A stretch of 19,570 nt of DNA from contig CAKRNX010000030.1 in the NCBI GenBank assembly GCA_934371475.1, positions 1 through 19,570 on the forward strand, in the 5' to 3' direction. Below the pieces are notes generated by a model. It ran no database searches, had not been told where the DNA came from, and saw only the letters and a list, made by a program, of their open reading frames with translations. This document shows, piece after piece, positions 12,932 to 19,570 of the stretch. A program made the position numbers and the translations under genes. Source of the stretch: an uncultured Lachnospiraceae bacterium (lineage in GTDB: Bacteria > Bacillota > Clostridia > Lachnospirales > Lachnospiraceae). Position 1 is the first letter of the stretch; each line of letters begins with the position of its first letter.

Positions 12932-14757
12932 GCCTTCCCTCCTCCTTCCCGGTTCAAAATCTCCATAAACTCATCCCCGGTAATTGTCTCTTTCTCATAC
13001 AGATACTGTGCCAGCTCATCAAGCTTTGCCCTGTTCTCCTCCAGGATCTTTTTCGCCTTTTCATGCTGTTCTCGCACCAGCGCCACTACCAGACGGTCAA
13101 TCGTATTCTGCGTATCAGCCGAGCATGCCAGAGAAGCATCGCCGCCCAGATACTGATTTGTGACAGTCTCCATCGCCACCATATCAAATTTCTCGCTCAT
13201 TCCATAGCGGGTAATCATGCCCCTGGCCAGTTTCGTTGCCTGCTCGATATCATTCGATGCGCCCGTAGTGATCTCTCCAAACACCACTTCTTCTGCCGCA
13301 CGGCCTCCGGTAAATGTGGCAATCTTGTTTTCCAGCTCCTGCTTTGTCATCAGATATTTATCTCCCGACTCCACCTGCATCGTGTAACCCAGAGCACCGG
13401 AAGTACGCGGAATAATCGTAATCTTCTGCACCGGTGCAGAATGACTCTGCATGGCGGCTACCAGTGCGTGGCCGATTTCATGATAGGAAACGACCTGCTT
13501 TTCATGGTCTGAGAGAACTGCATTCTTCTTCTGATATCCTGCGATAACTGTCTCGATGCTCTCCTCCAGATCCGCTTCATTGACTACAGTCCGATTATCA
13601 CGCACTGCACGTAATGCTGCCTCATTAATTATATTGGCCAGCTCCGCACCGGATGCACCGGATGCCATTCTGGCGATCGTGTGGAAATTAACATCATCCG
13701 CTACTTTAATCTTTTTGGCATGTACTTTCAGAATCGCCTCACGTCCCTGCAGATCAGGCAGTTCCACCGGAACACGGCGGTCAAAACGCCCCGGTCTTGT
13801 CAGCGCCGGATCCAGGGACTCCGGGCGGTTGGTAGCTGCCAGGATCATGACTCCGTTGTTGCCCTCAAAGCCATCCATCTCGGTCAGCAGCTGGTTCAGC
13901 GTCTGCTCACGCTCGTCATTGCCGCCCATCTGACCGTCTCTCTTTTTGCCGATTGCATCAATCTCATCGATAAAAACGATGCAGGGGGCTTTTTCTTTCG
14001 CCTGTCTAAACAGATCCCTGACTTTAGAAGCTCCCATACCGACGAACATTTCCACGAACTCGGAACCGGAAATGGAGAAAAACGGGACATTTGCCTCACC
14101 TGCTACGGCTTTGGCCAGCATGGTTTTACCTGTTCCGGGAGGACCCACAAGCAGAATACCCTTGGGCATGGACGCGCCCACATCAGTATATTTCTTCGGA
14201 TTATGAAGATAATCCACGATCTCCTTCAGGCTTTCCTTTGCCTCATCTTCACCGGCCACGTCATTGAAATGGATGCCTTCGGTAGACTGCACATAAACCT
14301 TGGCATTGCTTTTACCTATGCCGAAACTCATGGCATTTTTTCCGCCTGCCTGCTCAATGAGCTTTTTGCTCATATACTGCCCCAGGCCGATAAAAATCAG
14401 CAGCGGAAAGATCACTGTCAGCAGGGTACTGAGCAACGGAGACATGGTTTCTTCTACCTCTTTTGTAAATGTGGCACCGCAGTCATACAATCTCTGAGTC
14501 AGCGTTGGATCTTCCATCGCCCCTGTCTGATAGATTTTCTGGTTATCCTTGTCGGTAAACAGAATCTCATCGTCATCAATCTCTACTTTTCCGATGTTTT
14601 TGTCATTGATCATACTCATAAAGGTACCGTAATCTACCTCTGTAACCTGCTGTTTCATCAGCAGAGGTGACACGATCAGATTAAACATAAAAATAATCAG
14701 AATCGCGATCCCATAGTAGTAGATCAGCGGTTTTCTCGGTGATTTTACCTCTTTCAT
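12928..14757 (-). CDS. ftsH: ATP-dependent zinc metalloprotease FtsH
   Basis: The 609-residue membrane-anchored AAA+ protease forms hexamers that extract and degrade membrane and short-lived cytosolic proteins. Two transmembrane helices (about 12-34 and 107-127) flank an extracytoplasmic domain. The AAA+ domain carries Walker A GPPGTGKT (205-212), Walker B VFIDEID (261-267), and the second region of homology with arginine fingers in RPGRFDRR (321-328). The zinc site is HEIGH (426-430), with the likely third ligand Asp503 in SNDIEQAT. Its length is typical, with only a short tail after the protease domain. The start has an AAAGGAG site 6-7 nt upstream. FtsH in Firmicutes often lies near tilS and hpt. 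Here it sits in an operon with a helical protein and an ABC exporter, so it may be a second paralogue. Confidence 0.96.
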   Translation of the reverse strand: MKEVKSPRKPLIYYYGIAILIIFMFNLIVSPLLMKQQVTEVDYGTFMSMINDKNIGKVEIDDDEILFTDKDNQKIYQTGAMEDPTLTQRLYDCGATFTKEVEETMSPLLSTLLTVIFPLLIFIGLGQYMSKKLIEQAGGKNAMSFGIGKSNAKVYVQSTEGIHFNDVAGEDEAKESLKEIVDYLHNPKKYTDVGASMPKGILLVGPPGTGKTMLAKAVAGEANVPFFSISGSEFVEMFVGMGASKVRDLFRQAKEKAPCIVFIDEIDAIGKKRDGQMGGNDEREQTLNQLLTEMDGFEGNNGVMILAATNRPESLDPALTRPGRFDRRVPVELPDLQGREAILKVHAKKIKVADDVNFHTIARMASGASGAELANIINEAALRAVRDNRTVVNEADLEESIETVIAGYQKKNAVLSDHEKQVVSYHEIGHALVAAMQSHSAPVQKITIIPRTSGALGYTMQVESGDKYLMTKQELENKIATFTGGRAAEEVVFGEITTGASNDIEQATKLARGMITRYGMSEKFDMVAMETVTNQYLGGDASLACSADTQNTIDRLVVALVREQHEKAKKILEENRAKLDELAQYLYEKETITGDEFMEILNREGGGKA

Positions 14758-14799
14758 ATAAAGCTCCTTTCTTCTGCATTATACTGTATTTATAGCATC

Positions 14800-15240
14800 T
14801 TAGTTCTTTCCCGGATCGCTTGCTTCCAGCTCCTGCTGCGTCATCTGCGCATCAATTGCTTCCATGGAAATCAACAATGCATGATCTGCCGCCTGCATAG
14901 CAAAATCAAGCGCATATTCTGCCAGAAGAATTTTCTCTTCCGCCGATGTCTCTCTCTGAAAGCTGTCCCAGTCCGGATATTTCATGCTGTTCTTGGTCTC
15001 CCTGACAATCTGCACGATCTCAGAATAGGCTTCCGAAAGCTTCTGAACTGCCTGTGCCCTGGAAAATTTCAGGTTGTTTCTGAGCATCTGATCGTTACTC
15101 TTACAGCTTATCCGGAGATGCTGTATCTCCTGTCTCAGCTGTTCATGGGGCACTGTTTCACTCTGTTCAATCCTGCCGTGCAGTTCTCCAACTTTCCGAT
15201 CCAGCTCACACAGCTTGACTGCAAGTATTTCATTCGCCAT
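14800..15240 (-). CDS. Hypothetical helical protein, first gene of the ftsH-ABC operon
   Basis: I do not recognise this 146-residue protein. It has no signal peptide and no membrane segment, and is predicted to be nearly all helical. A coiled-coil-like part (about 8-60, rich in L, E, Q and R with heptad spacing) is followed by a second helical region (about 105-140) with alanine-rich faces (EYALDFAMQAADHALLISME). Single Cys residues occur at 11 and 46 with no metal-site pattern. The start is supported by an AAAGGAG site 8 nt upstream and a reasonable promoter. It ends 42 nt before ftsH with no terminator between, so it is probably cotranscribed and could be an FtsH adaptor or a cytosolic scaffold. 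That suggestion rests on position only. Confidence 0.8.
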   Translation of the reverse strand: MANEILAVKLCELDRKVGELHGRIEQSETVPHEQLRQEIQHLRISCKSNDQMLRNNLKFSRAQAVQKLSEAYSEIVQIVRETKNSMKYPDWDSFQRETSAEEKILLAEYALDFAMQAADHALLISMEAIDAQMTQQELEASDPGKN

Positions 15241-15270
15241 CTCCTCAGCTCCTTTCCCTTTCGTTCCTCT

Positions 15271-15299
15271 ATTTTAGGCATTTCTTTCCAGTTTCACAA
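15271..15299 (-). promoter_or_regulatory. Promoter of the hypothetical-ftsH-DUF308-ABC-kinase operon
   Basis: On the minus strand TTGTGA (15294-15299) and TAAAAT (15271-15276) are separated by 17 bp. The -10 box matches consensus at five of six positions. The palindrome at 15322-15374 lies directly upstream, where an activator or repressor could act. I found no equally good promoter in the gaps farther down the operon. Confidence 0.6.
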
Positions 15300-15321
15300 C
15301 TGACACATTTTTCCTTCTGTA

Positions 15322-15374
15322 TAGACAAAAACGCCAAAGTGTAAAGATATTTTACACTTTGGCGATTTTGTCTA
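15322..15374 (-). terminator. 53-bp near-perfect palindrome: tetR terminator, works both ways, possible operator
   Basis: The two 24-nt halves pair fully except for one A-A mismatch, around a GATAT loop. On the minus strand the core stem CGCCAAAGTGTAAA / TTTACACTTTGGCG is followed by TTTTTG, so it can terminate the tetR transcript. The reverse direction also has a short TTTTG tract. Outer arms TAGACAAAA / TTTTGTCTA extend it beyond what a terminator needs. Its place between a TetR gene and a divergently unrelated promoter also fits an operator. Confidence 0.7.
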
Positions 15375-15392
15375 TTTCCCCTGTTCAAGAAT

Positions 15393-15452
15393 ACCTCTGC
15401 AATCTCCCACCACTGATACTAATTTGTTTCTCGCCACCTGCAGAGGTGGGAG
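15393..15452 (-). repeat. Overlapping inverted repeats after the tetR stop, with mutually exclusive pairings
   Basis: The segment TGCAGAGGTGGGAG (15439-15452) can pair through TGCAGAGGT with ACCTCTGCA (15393-15401), or through GGTGGGAG with CTCCCACC (15404-15411). It can also fold locally as CCACCT-GCAG-AGGTGG (15434-15449). These options compete. The segment starts immediately at the tetR stop codon, in the 3' untranslated region, ahead of the 53-bp palindrome. Confidence 0.55.
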
Positions 15453-15980
15453 TCATCTCACATCTGATGTAATCAGCGGATAAATATCTCTGACGATCTC
15501 GTCCAGATTTTTGGTATCTTCATCGGTCCACTCTCTCAGAAGCCCCATCACAGCCAGGCTGTGATAGCGCAGGATCAATTTTCTCTGCCAGGACGTACAT
15601 TCGCGGTACATCTGGTTTTCATCGGCAATCTGCTCAAACAGATGATAAAACTGCTTTGTCAGAAGCGCCTCAATCTCTTCTTTGTAGTTAGTCTGCATAC
15701 TTTTCTTGATATACGGTATGGCATTGACAGCAGTAAGGAAGAAAAAACGCAGTTTTTCTTCCGGACTCTCCTGCAAATCCGCCTCTTTCATGACTTCCCT
15801 CGTACCACGCTCCAGAATCCAGCGTATCAGATCCGGGATCCCCTCAAAATGATAATAAAATGTCTGCCTTGTGATATTGCATTCTTCCACAATATCCTTT
15901 ACCGTCAGCTTTTTTATATTTTTATCCATCAGAAGCTTTCTGGCCGCCTCTGCAATCACATCTTTCATGTCTATAGCCAT
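15453..15980 (-). CDS. TetR/AcrR-family transcriptional regulator
   Basis: The 175-residue repressor-type protein has an N-terminal DNA-binding domain (about 5-50), with the helix-turn-helix LTVKDIVEECNITRQTFYYHF characteristic of TetR proteins in two parts (turn at CNITR, recognition helix QTFYYHF). The all-helical C-terminal ligand and dimer domain follows. The frame stays open upstream into the tmRNA gene, but the ATG at 15980 is the correct start. It has a GGGGGAG site 5 nt upstream and puts the DNA-binding domain at the usual position. The gene begins just after the ssrA terminator, and I see no good promoter, so it may depend on read-through. The next operon encodes an ABC exporter, a common TetR target, but no operator is proven. 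Confidence 0.9.
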   Translation of the reverse strand: MAIDMKDVIAEAARKLLMDKNIKKLTVKDIVEECNITRQTFYYHFEGIPDLIRWILERGTREVMKEADLQESPEEKLRFFFLTAVNAIPYIKKSMQTNYKEEIEALLTKQFYHLFEQIADENQMYRECTSWQRKLILRYHSLAVMGLLREWTDEDTKNLDEIVRDIYPLITSDVR

Positions 15981-16000
15981 AATAACTCCCCCTGTGAAAC

Positions 16001-16031
16001 AAAAAACCGCACCCGAAGTAATCGAGTACGG
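16001..16031 (-). terminator. Rho-independent terminator of ssrA
   Basis: On the minus strand the arms CCGTACTCGA and TCGGGTGCGG form a 10-bp stem with two G-U pairs around a 5-nt loop, followed at once by TTTTTT. It lies about 10 nt beyond the tmRNA 3' end and 20 nt before the tetR start. Confidence 0.85.
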
Positions 16032-16040
16032 CTCATATAG

Positions 16041-16377
16041 TGGAGTAGACGGGAGTCGAACCCGTGTCCGAAAGCCAATCCCCTGTCCTTCTACTATCAT
16101 AGTCAGTTATTTGTCATTCCCTCCGGCAGCCGGGAACTGACACCTGGCTGCTTTTGGTAGCTTCATGATACGCCCATATGCGCAAAGCTTAACATACGTC
16201 GTTTCCTGCATCGTCGATGCCTGGGTCACAGGGTGCAGGTGCCCTGAGTCAGACAGCTGCCATTAGGCAGCGATTGCTAAATTATCTTCAGCGTTTATTT
16301 TTAGATTTGCGATTTGACGCATCGCCTGCGGATAGCTTCTCCAGCTTCAAAGCCCCCGTCGAAACCTTTACTACCCC
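16041..16377 (-). ncRNA. ssrA: Transfer-messenger RNA (tmRNA)
   Basis: This RNA rescues stalled ribosomes, first acting as alanyl-tRNA and then as template for a degradation tag. The 5' end GGGGTAGTAAAGGTTTCGAC (positions 16377 downward) and the 3' end with TTCGACTCCCGTCTACTCCA form the tRNA-like domain. The 7-bp acceptor stem GGGGTAG / CTACTCC contains one G-U pair. The T-arm GGGTTCGACTCCC is intact. The mature length without CCA is 337 nt. CCA is not encoded (the genome continues CTA after the discriminator A), so it must be added by a nucleotidyltransferase. The tag frame lies at 16263-16310. The gene follows smpB by 116 bp, with its own near-consensus promoter and a clear terminator. No integrase or duplicated 3' end was seen. 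Confidence 0.97.
16263..16310 (-). other. tmRNA tag-peptide reading frame
   Basis: Starting at the resume codon GCA (16308-16310), the frame encodes ANLKINAEDNLAIAA and stops at TAA (16263-16265). With the alanine carried by tmRNA itself the added tag is AANLKINAEDNLAIAA. The terminal hydrophobic AIAA fits recognition by ClpXP-type and FtsH-type proteases. The resume codon was placed by analogy with other tmRNAs. Confidence 0.85.
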
Positions 16378-16397
16378 GGAACTTTTGCTGTCTTTTA

Positions 16398-16426
16398 ACT
16401 ATATGATATTCTCCGATCTTTGTCAA
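16398..16426 (-). promoter_or_regulatory. Promoter of ssrA
   Basis: On the minus strand a perfect -35 box TTGACA (16421-16426) and a -10 box TATAGT (16398-16403) have a 17-bp spacer. Transcription would start about 15 nt before the mature 5' end, leaving a short leader for RNase P to remove. Confidence 0.85.
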
Positions 16427-16493
16427 TATCTCTTTCTTTATCTTTTGCTCCGCACACAAAACTCAGCCCAGCAATCACTTTTTTGTTTTCTCT

Positions 16494-16961
16494 TTAATAA
16501 AGATTTTTCACTTTGAAATCCCGCTCTGTCTCACGGCGCATATCTTTCTTGGCGATATCCTGCCTCTTATCATAGAGCTTTTTACCTTTTGCCAGGCCAA
16601 TTTCCACCTTTGTCAGGCTTCCCTTGAAATATACCCGCAGCGGCACCAGCGTATATCCCTTTTCGGCAATTTTTCCGGTAATTTTGTTGATTTCATACCG
16701 GTGAAGCAGCAGCTTGCGCACCCGCAGCGGATCCTTATTGAAAATATTCCCTTTCTCATACGGGCTGATATGCATTCCGTAAATATACACCTCCCCCTGC
16801 TCAATCCGCACAAAAGACTCCTTAATGCTGCATTTGCCCATGCGCAGGGACTTTACCTCTGTCCCGGACAGGGCAATCCCGGTCTCATACGTATCTTCGA
16901 TAAAATAATCATGATATGCTTTTTTATTGTTGGCGATCAGTTTTGTTGACTCTTTCCCCAT
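16494..16961 (-). CDS. smpB: SsrA-binding protein SmpB
   Basis: The 155-residue partner of tmRNA binds its tRNA-like domain and guides it into the empty A site of stalled ribosomes. Family landmarks are the start KLIANNKKAYHDYFI, the barrel motif GIALSGTEVKSLR with the conserved Glu-Val-Lys, and HISPYEKGN. The basic C-terminal tail KKLYDKRQDIAKKDMRRETERD follows in two adjoining parts and forms the helix that fills the mRNA channel. The length is normal. The ATG at 16961 is chosen over an open extension of 21 residues because GGAAGGGGA lies just upstream and homologues begin here. It starts 34 nt after the rnr stop, in the classic rnr-smpB-ssrA order. Confidence 0.97.
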   Translation of the reverse strand: MGKESTKLIANNKKAYHDYFIEDTYETGIALSGTEVKSLRMGKCSIKESFVRIEQGEVYIYGMHISPYEKGNIFNKDPLRVRKLLLHRYEINKITGKIAEKGYTLVPLRVYFKGSLTKVEIGLAKGKKLYDKRQDIAKKDMRRETERDFKVKNLY

Positions 16962-16995
16962 CTTTTCCCCTTCCCGGCGTTTTCCGCCCAAAAAC

Positions 16996-19134
16996 TCATT
17001 CTTCCTGCGCAAACACAAAATCAATCATCCGAGTCTCACGGTCTGCGTCGAGCACACGGACTCTGACCTTCTGTCCCAGCGTGTAAACCTTCCCTGTTCT
17101 CATTCCGGCCATGTCAAATGTAGCCTCACGGTAATAATAATGATCGTCTATCATATTTGATACATGGATCATGCCCTCCACTGTATTCGGAAGTTCCACA
17201 TACAAGCCATAGCTGGTGATCCCTGAAATCACTCCGTCATAAACCTTTCCGATCCGGCGTTCCATGTACTCGGCCTTCTTCATTTTTTCCACTTCGCGTT
17301 CGGCCTCATCTGCGACGCGCTCCATCTTACTGGACTGCTCTGCCACCTGTGGAAGGATTTCCTGATAATGAACCTGTCTCTCCTCATTCATCCTTCCACG
17401 GAGCACTTCTTTAATGATCCTGTGAATCTGCAGATCCGGATACCGTCGAATCGGCGAAGTAAAATGGCAGTAATATTTGGCTGCCAGTCCGAAATGCCCG
17501 GTACACTCCGTCGTATACTTTGCCTGTTTCATAGAGCGCAGCGCCAGACGCGAGATCATCATCTCCTCGGGACTTCCCTCGATCCTGGTCAGAAGCTTCT
17601 GAATTTCCCGCGGGTGTACTTCATCCCTCATTGTTTTCATTCCATAGCCGAAATTACTGATAAATACAGCCAGCTGCTGCAACTTCTCCGGATCGGGATT
17701 ATCATGGCTCCTGTATACAAAGGGAATCTCCTGCCAGTAAAAGTCCTCTGCCACTGTCTCATTGGCAATCAGCATAAAATCCTCAATGATCTTCGTCGCC
17801 ACATTTCTGTCATACGGTTTAATGGCCGTCGGCATACCCTTCTCATCCAGAATAATCTTTGCTTCCGGAAAATCAAAATCAATGGATCCCCGCTTCTGTC
17901 TCTTTTTTCGCAGGATTTCTGAAAGCTCCATCATCTGCTTAAACATGGGAACCAGCGCTCCATATTCCCGGGTCAAATCATCATTCTGCCGTTCCAGGAT
18001 CTCAGCCACTGCCGTATACGTCATCCTGCGGTCAACATTGATCACCGTCTCCGCAATCCGGTGCGAAACTACATTTCCCTGCACATCAATATCCATCAGA
18101 CAGCTGAGTGCCAGGCGATCCTCGCCCTGATTTAAGGAGCAGATTCCATTGGAAAGCTTCTTGGGCAGCATGGGAATCACCCGATCCACAAGATAGACAC
18201 TTGTGCCTCTCTTTAAAGCTTCCCGATCCAGCGCACTGTTTTCCTGCACATAATTTGTCACGTCCGCAATGTGTACTCCAAGATGATACAGAGCTCCGTC
18301 AAACGTCAGGGAAACGGCATCGTCCAGATCTTTGGAGTCCTCTCCGTCAATCGTCACCATCTGCGTATCACGCAGATCCAGTCGTCCCTCTCTGTCCGCT
18401 TCCAGCACATAATCCGGTGTCCGGGCTGCCTGGTTAACCACTTTCTGTGGAAATTCCAGCGGAAGTTCATAACTGTAGGCCACTGACAGCACATCCGTAC
18501 CCGGATCATTAATATGGCCGATCACTTCCCGGATCTTACCTTCCGGATTTCTCCCGCCTGTACCGTAATCTGTCAGTTCTACCAGAACCTTGCTTCCTTC
18601 CACTGCCTCCTTTGCATTCTCTTTTGCGATAAAAATATCGCTAAGAAACCGCTGATTATCCGGCACTACAAAACCATAGTTTTTGCTTTTCTGATAAGTA
18701 CCCACCAGCTCTCTGATGCCCCGCTCAAGCACACGGATCACAGCACCTTCTGCTCTCTTGCCAGACTGCTCCGGCAGCAGTGTAATCTGCACCATATCCT
18801 TATGGAATGCGCCGTGAACCTCCGACTCCGGAATAAACACATCCTCTTCCCGACCCTCAATCTCCACAAAGCCAAATCCCTTGGGATGGGCAATAAACGT
18901 ACCGACCAGAGCTTTGGACTGAGCTTTCCTGTATTTTCCGTGGCGGCTGACTTCTATTTTGCCCTCCATCATCAGATCTTCCAGAAGTGCCCTCAGCTGC
19001 GGACGCTGGGCTTTCTCTACCTGCAGGAGCATAGCCAGCTCCTTTTCTTTCATAGGGACATACGTTTTATCACACATTAAATCATAGATAACTTTTTTCC
19101 TTTTTTCGTACTGTTCCTGTTCTTTTTTTCCCAT
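16996..19134 (-). CDS. rnr: Ribonuclease R (3'-5' exoribonuclease, RNB family)
   Basis: The 712-residue hydrolytic exonuclease degrades structured RNA, including non-stop mRNA released by trans-translation. Domains in order are an N-terminal helix-turn-helix-like region (about 10-65), two cold-shock/OB domains (about 75-205) with GTFIAHPKGFGFV, the catalytic RNB domain (about 245-575) and an S1 RNA-binding domain (about 627-708). The metal-binding aspartates lie in TIDGEDSKDLDDAV (Asp263, Asp269, Asp271, Asp272). The protein ends right after S1 and lacks the long lysine-rich tail of the E. coli enzyme. The start has a GAGG site 5 nt upstream. The secG terminator ends a few bases before that site, leaving little room for a private promoter. 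Confidence 0.96.
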   Translation of the reverse strand: MGKKEQEQYEKRKKVIYDLMCDKTYVPMKEKELAMLLQVEKAQRPQLRALLEDLMMEGKIEVSRHGKYRKAQSKALVGTFIAHPKGFGFVEIEGREEDVFIPESEVHGAFHKDMVQITLLPEQSGKRAEGAVIRVLERGIRELVGTYQKSKNYGFVVPDNQRFLSDIFIAKENAKEAVEGSKVLVELTDYGTGGRNPEGKIREVIGHINDPGTDVLSVAYSYELPLEFPQKVVNQAARTPDYVLEADREGRLDLRDTQMVTIDGEDSKDLDDAVSLTFDGALYHLGVHIADVTNYVQENSALDREALKRGTSVYLVDRVIPMLPKKLSNGICSLNQGEDRLALSCLMDIDVQGNVVSHRIAETVINVDRRMTYTAVAEILERQNDDLTREYGALVPMFKQMMELSEILRKKRQKRGSIDFDFPEAKIILDEKGMPTAIKPYDRNVATKIIEDFMLIANETVAEDFYWQEIPFVYRSHDNPDPEKLQQLAVFISNFGYGMKTMRDEVHPREIQKLLTRIEGSPEEMMISRLALRSMKQAKYTTECTGHFGLAAKYYCHFTSPIRRYPDLQIHRIIKEVLRGRMNEERQVHYQEILPQVAEQSSKMERVADEAEREVEKMKKAEYMERRIGKVYDGVISGITSYGLYVELPNTVEGMIHVSNMIDDHYYYREATFDMAGMRTGKVYTLGQKVRVRVLDADRETRMIDFVFAQEE

Positions 19135-19147
19135 ATTATCCTCATTT

Positions 19148-19187
19148 AAAAAACAAAGGCACCCTCACCAACCGTAAGAGCGCCTTT
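19148..19187 (-). terminator. Terminator or attenuator between secG and rnr
   Basis: On the minus strand AAAGGCGCTCTTAC and GTGAGGGTGCCTTT pair over 14 positions (three G-U pairs) around GGTTG, followed by GTTTTTT. It starts 18 nt after the secG stop and ends only 5 nt before the rnr ribosome binding site. Confidence 0.8.
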
Positions 19188-19204
19188 TCTCGTATCATTC
19201 ATTC

Positions 19205-19432
19205 TTAGAAGTTCAAATTCAGAATTACAGAGATCACGATAAATCCAATCGCAAGGAACTTGGTAAATTTCACAAGATTTCCTTCCATGGAACGTGCCTT
19301 GTTCTTTCCCCAGTAAGTGTCTCCAAGTCCACCGATAGAACCCAGACCTGCATCTTTGCCTTCCTGAGCTAATACAACTACAGTCAATGCTATACATACT
19401 AAAATAAAAATAATTGTTAAAAATGTTCTCAA
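19205..19432 (-). CDS. secG: Preprotein translocase subunit SecG
   Basis: The 75-residue membrane protein is a small subunit of the SecYEG export channel. Two transmembrane helices (about 2-22 and 55-74) flank a glycine-rich cytosolic loop with the family signature VVLAQEGKDAGLGSIGG. The start codon is TTG at 19432. A GGGAGG site lies 9 nt upstream and there is no ATG at a useful distance. The length is normal. It lies between eno and rnr, as in many Clostridia, with its own promoter and terminator. Confidence 0.95.
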   Translation of the reverse strand: MRTFLTIIFILVCIALTVVVLAQEGKDAGLGSIGGLGDTYWGKNKARSMEGNLVKFTKFLAIGFIVISVILNLNF

Positions 19433-19463
19433 AATACCGCACCTCCCTACATGACACTAAATA

Positions 19464-19492
19464 AGTGTACCACAGGATCTCGAATATTTCAA
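19464..19492 (-). promoter_or_regulatory. Promoter of secG
   Basis: On the minus strand TTGAAA (19487-19492) and TACACT (19464-19469) are separated by 17 bp. It lies just downstream of the enolase stop codon and gives a leader of about 25 nt before the TTG start. Confidence 0.6.
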
Positions 19493-19507
19493 TCATTATT
19501 TTTATTT

Positions 19508-19570
19508 TTACTCCGAAAAAGGATTCTCGTATCTGGCACCGGTTCCCAGCTGATCCTCAATCCGCAGCAG
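19508..19570 (-). CDS. eno: Enolase, C-terminal end (partial, runs off window)
   Basis: Only the last 20 residues and a TAA stop are present. They begin LLRIEDQLG, which matches the conserved enolase C-terminus (YNQLLRIEDQLG-type, after the final catalytic-barrel helix), and end with a variable tail NPFSE. Enolase converts 2-phosphoglycerate to phosphoenolpyruvate in glycolysis. The eno-secG-rnr-smpB-ssrA order supports the call. No terminator is visible between eno and secG. Confidence 0.85.
   Translation of the reverse strand: MLRIEDQLGTGARYENPFSE

Noticed and set aside
13681..14670. Long open frame on the plus strand opposite ftsH, and similar ones opposite the amylase (1983-3008) and other genes
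   Set aside because: They mirror well-supported minus-strand genes, lack ribosome binding sites and encode Cys/His-rich sequences without family motifs.
15393..15452. Possible IS200/IS605 end or TnpB-guide RNA remnant (GGTGGGAG hairpin)
   Set aside because: The hairpin vaguely recalls such ends, but there is no tnpA or tnpB, and the resemblance is too generic.
15981..16100. N-terminal extension of the TetR protein into the tmRNA region
   Set aside because: The extension is translated from tmRNA 3' end and terminator sequence; the GGGGGAG site and the fold position support the start at 15980.
16041..16377. ssrA as an integration site for a genomic island
   Set aside because: tmRNA genes are common attachment sites, but no integrase, no duplicated 3' end and no foreign-looking genes occur in the window.

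Overview
The window looks like a chromosomal segment of a low-to-medium GC Gram-positive of the Clostridia, most likely a gut Lachnospiraceae member. The grounds are the gene order eno-secG-rnr-smpB-ssrA, the strong AGGAGG-type ribosome binding sites, the YesM/YesN-type two-component genes, the cytidylate-kinase-like protein and the RelQ-type alarmone synthetase. The genus cannot be fixed by eye. Every gene I support lies on the minus strand, so transcription runs from high to low coordinates. No phage, transposase, CRISPR array, rRNA or tRNA was seen.

In transcription order: (1) 19570-16001 is the conserved RNA quality-control block: the enolase C-terminus, secG (TTG start, own promoter and terminator), rnr (RNase R), smpB and ssrA (tmRNA). 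RNase R, SmpB and tmRNA act together in ribosome rescue and decay of non-stop mRNA. The tmRNA has a near-consensus promoter and a clear terminator, and its tag reads ANLKINAEDNLAIAA. (2) 15980-15453 is a TetR-type regulator, followed by a region rich in dyad symmetry that ends in a 53-bp near-perfect palindrome. (3) 15240-8192 is a tightly packed six-gene run: a helical hypothetical protein, FtsH, a DUF308 membrane protein, two half-ABC exporters forming an asymmetric heterodimer, and a cytidylate-kinase-like protein. It is closed by an elaborate terminator. (4) 7743-1515 is a sensing and carbohydrate module: a YesM-like histidine kinase broken by a frameshift, an unusually short YesN-like response regulator, a solute-binding protein with no lipobox and no permease partners, then a secreted GH13 alpha-amylase with its own terminator. 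(5) 1239-433 is a small alarmone synthetase with a six-unit hexapeptide repeat at its N-terminus, and 171-1 is the start of another response regulator that runs off the window.

The most interesting part is region 4. It looks like a three-component sensor (kinase, regulator and membrane-tethered binding protein) placed directly upstream of a secreted amylase, with no sugar transporter. Its kinase is interrupted exactly where loss of one copy of a TTCAA repeat would explain the break. A 17-nt element is shared (14 of 17 positions) between the upstream regions of the sensor operon and the amylase. The link to starch sensing is inference.
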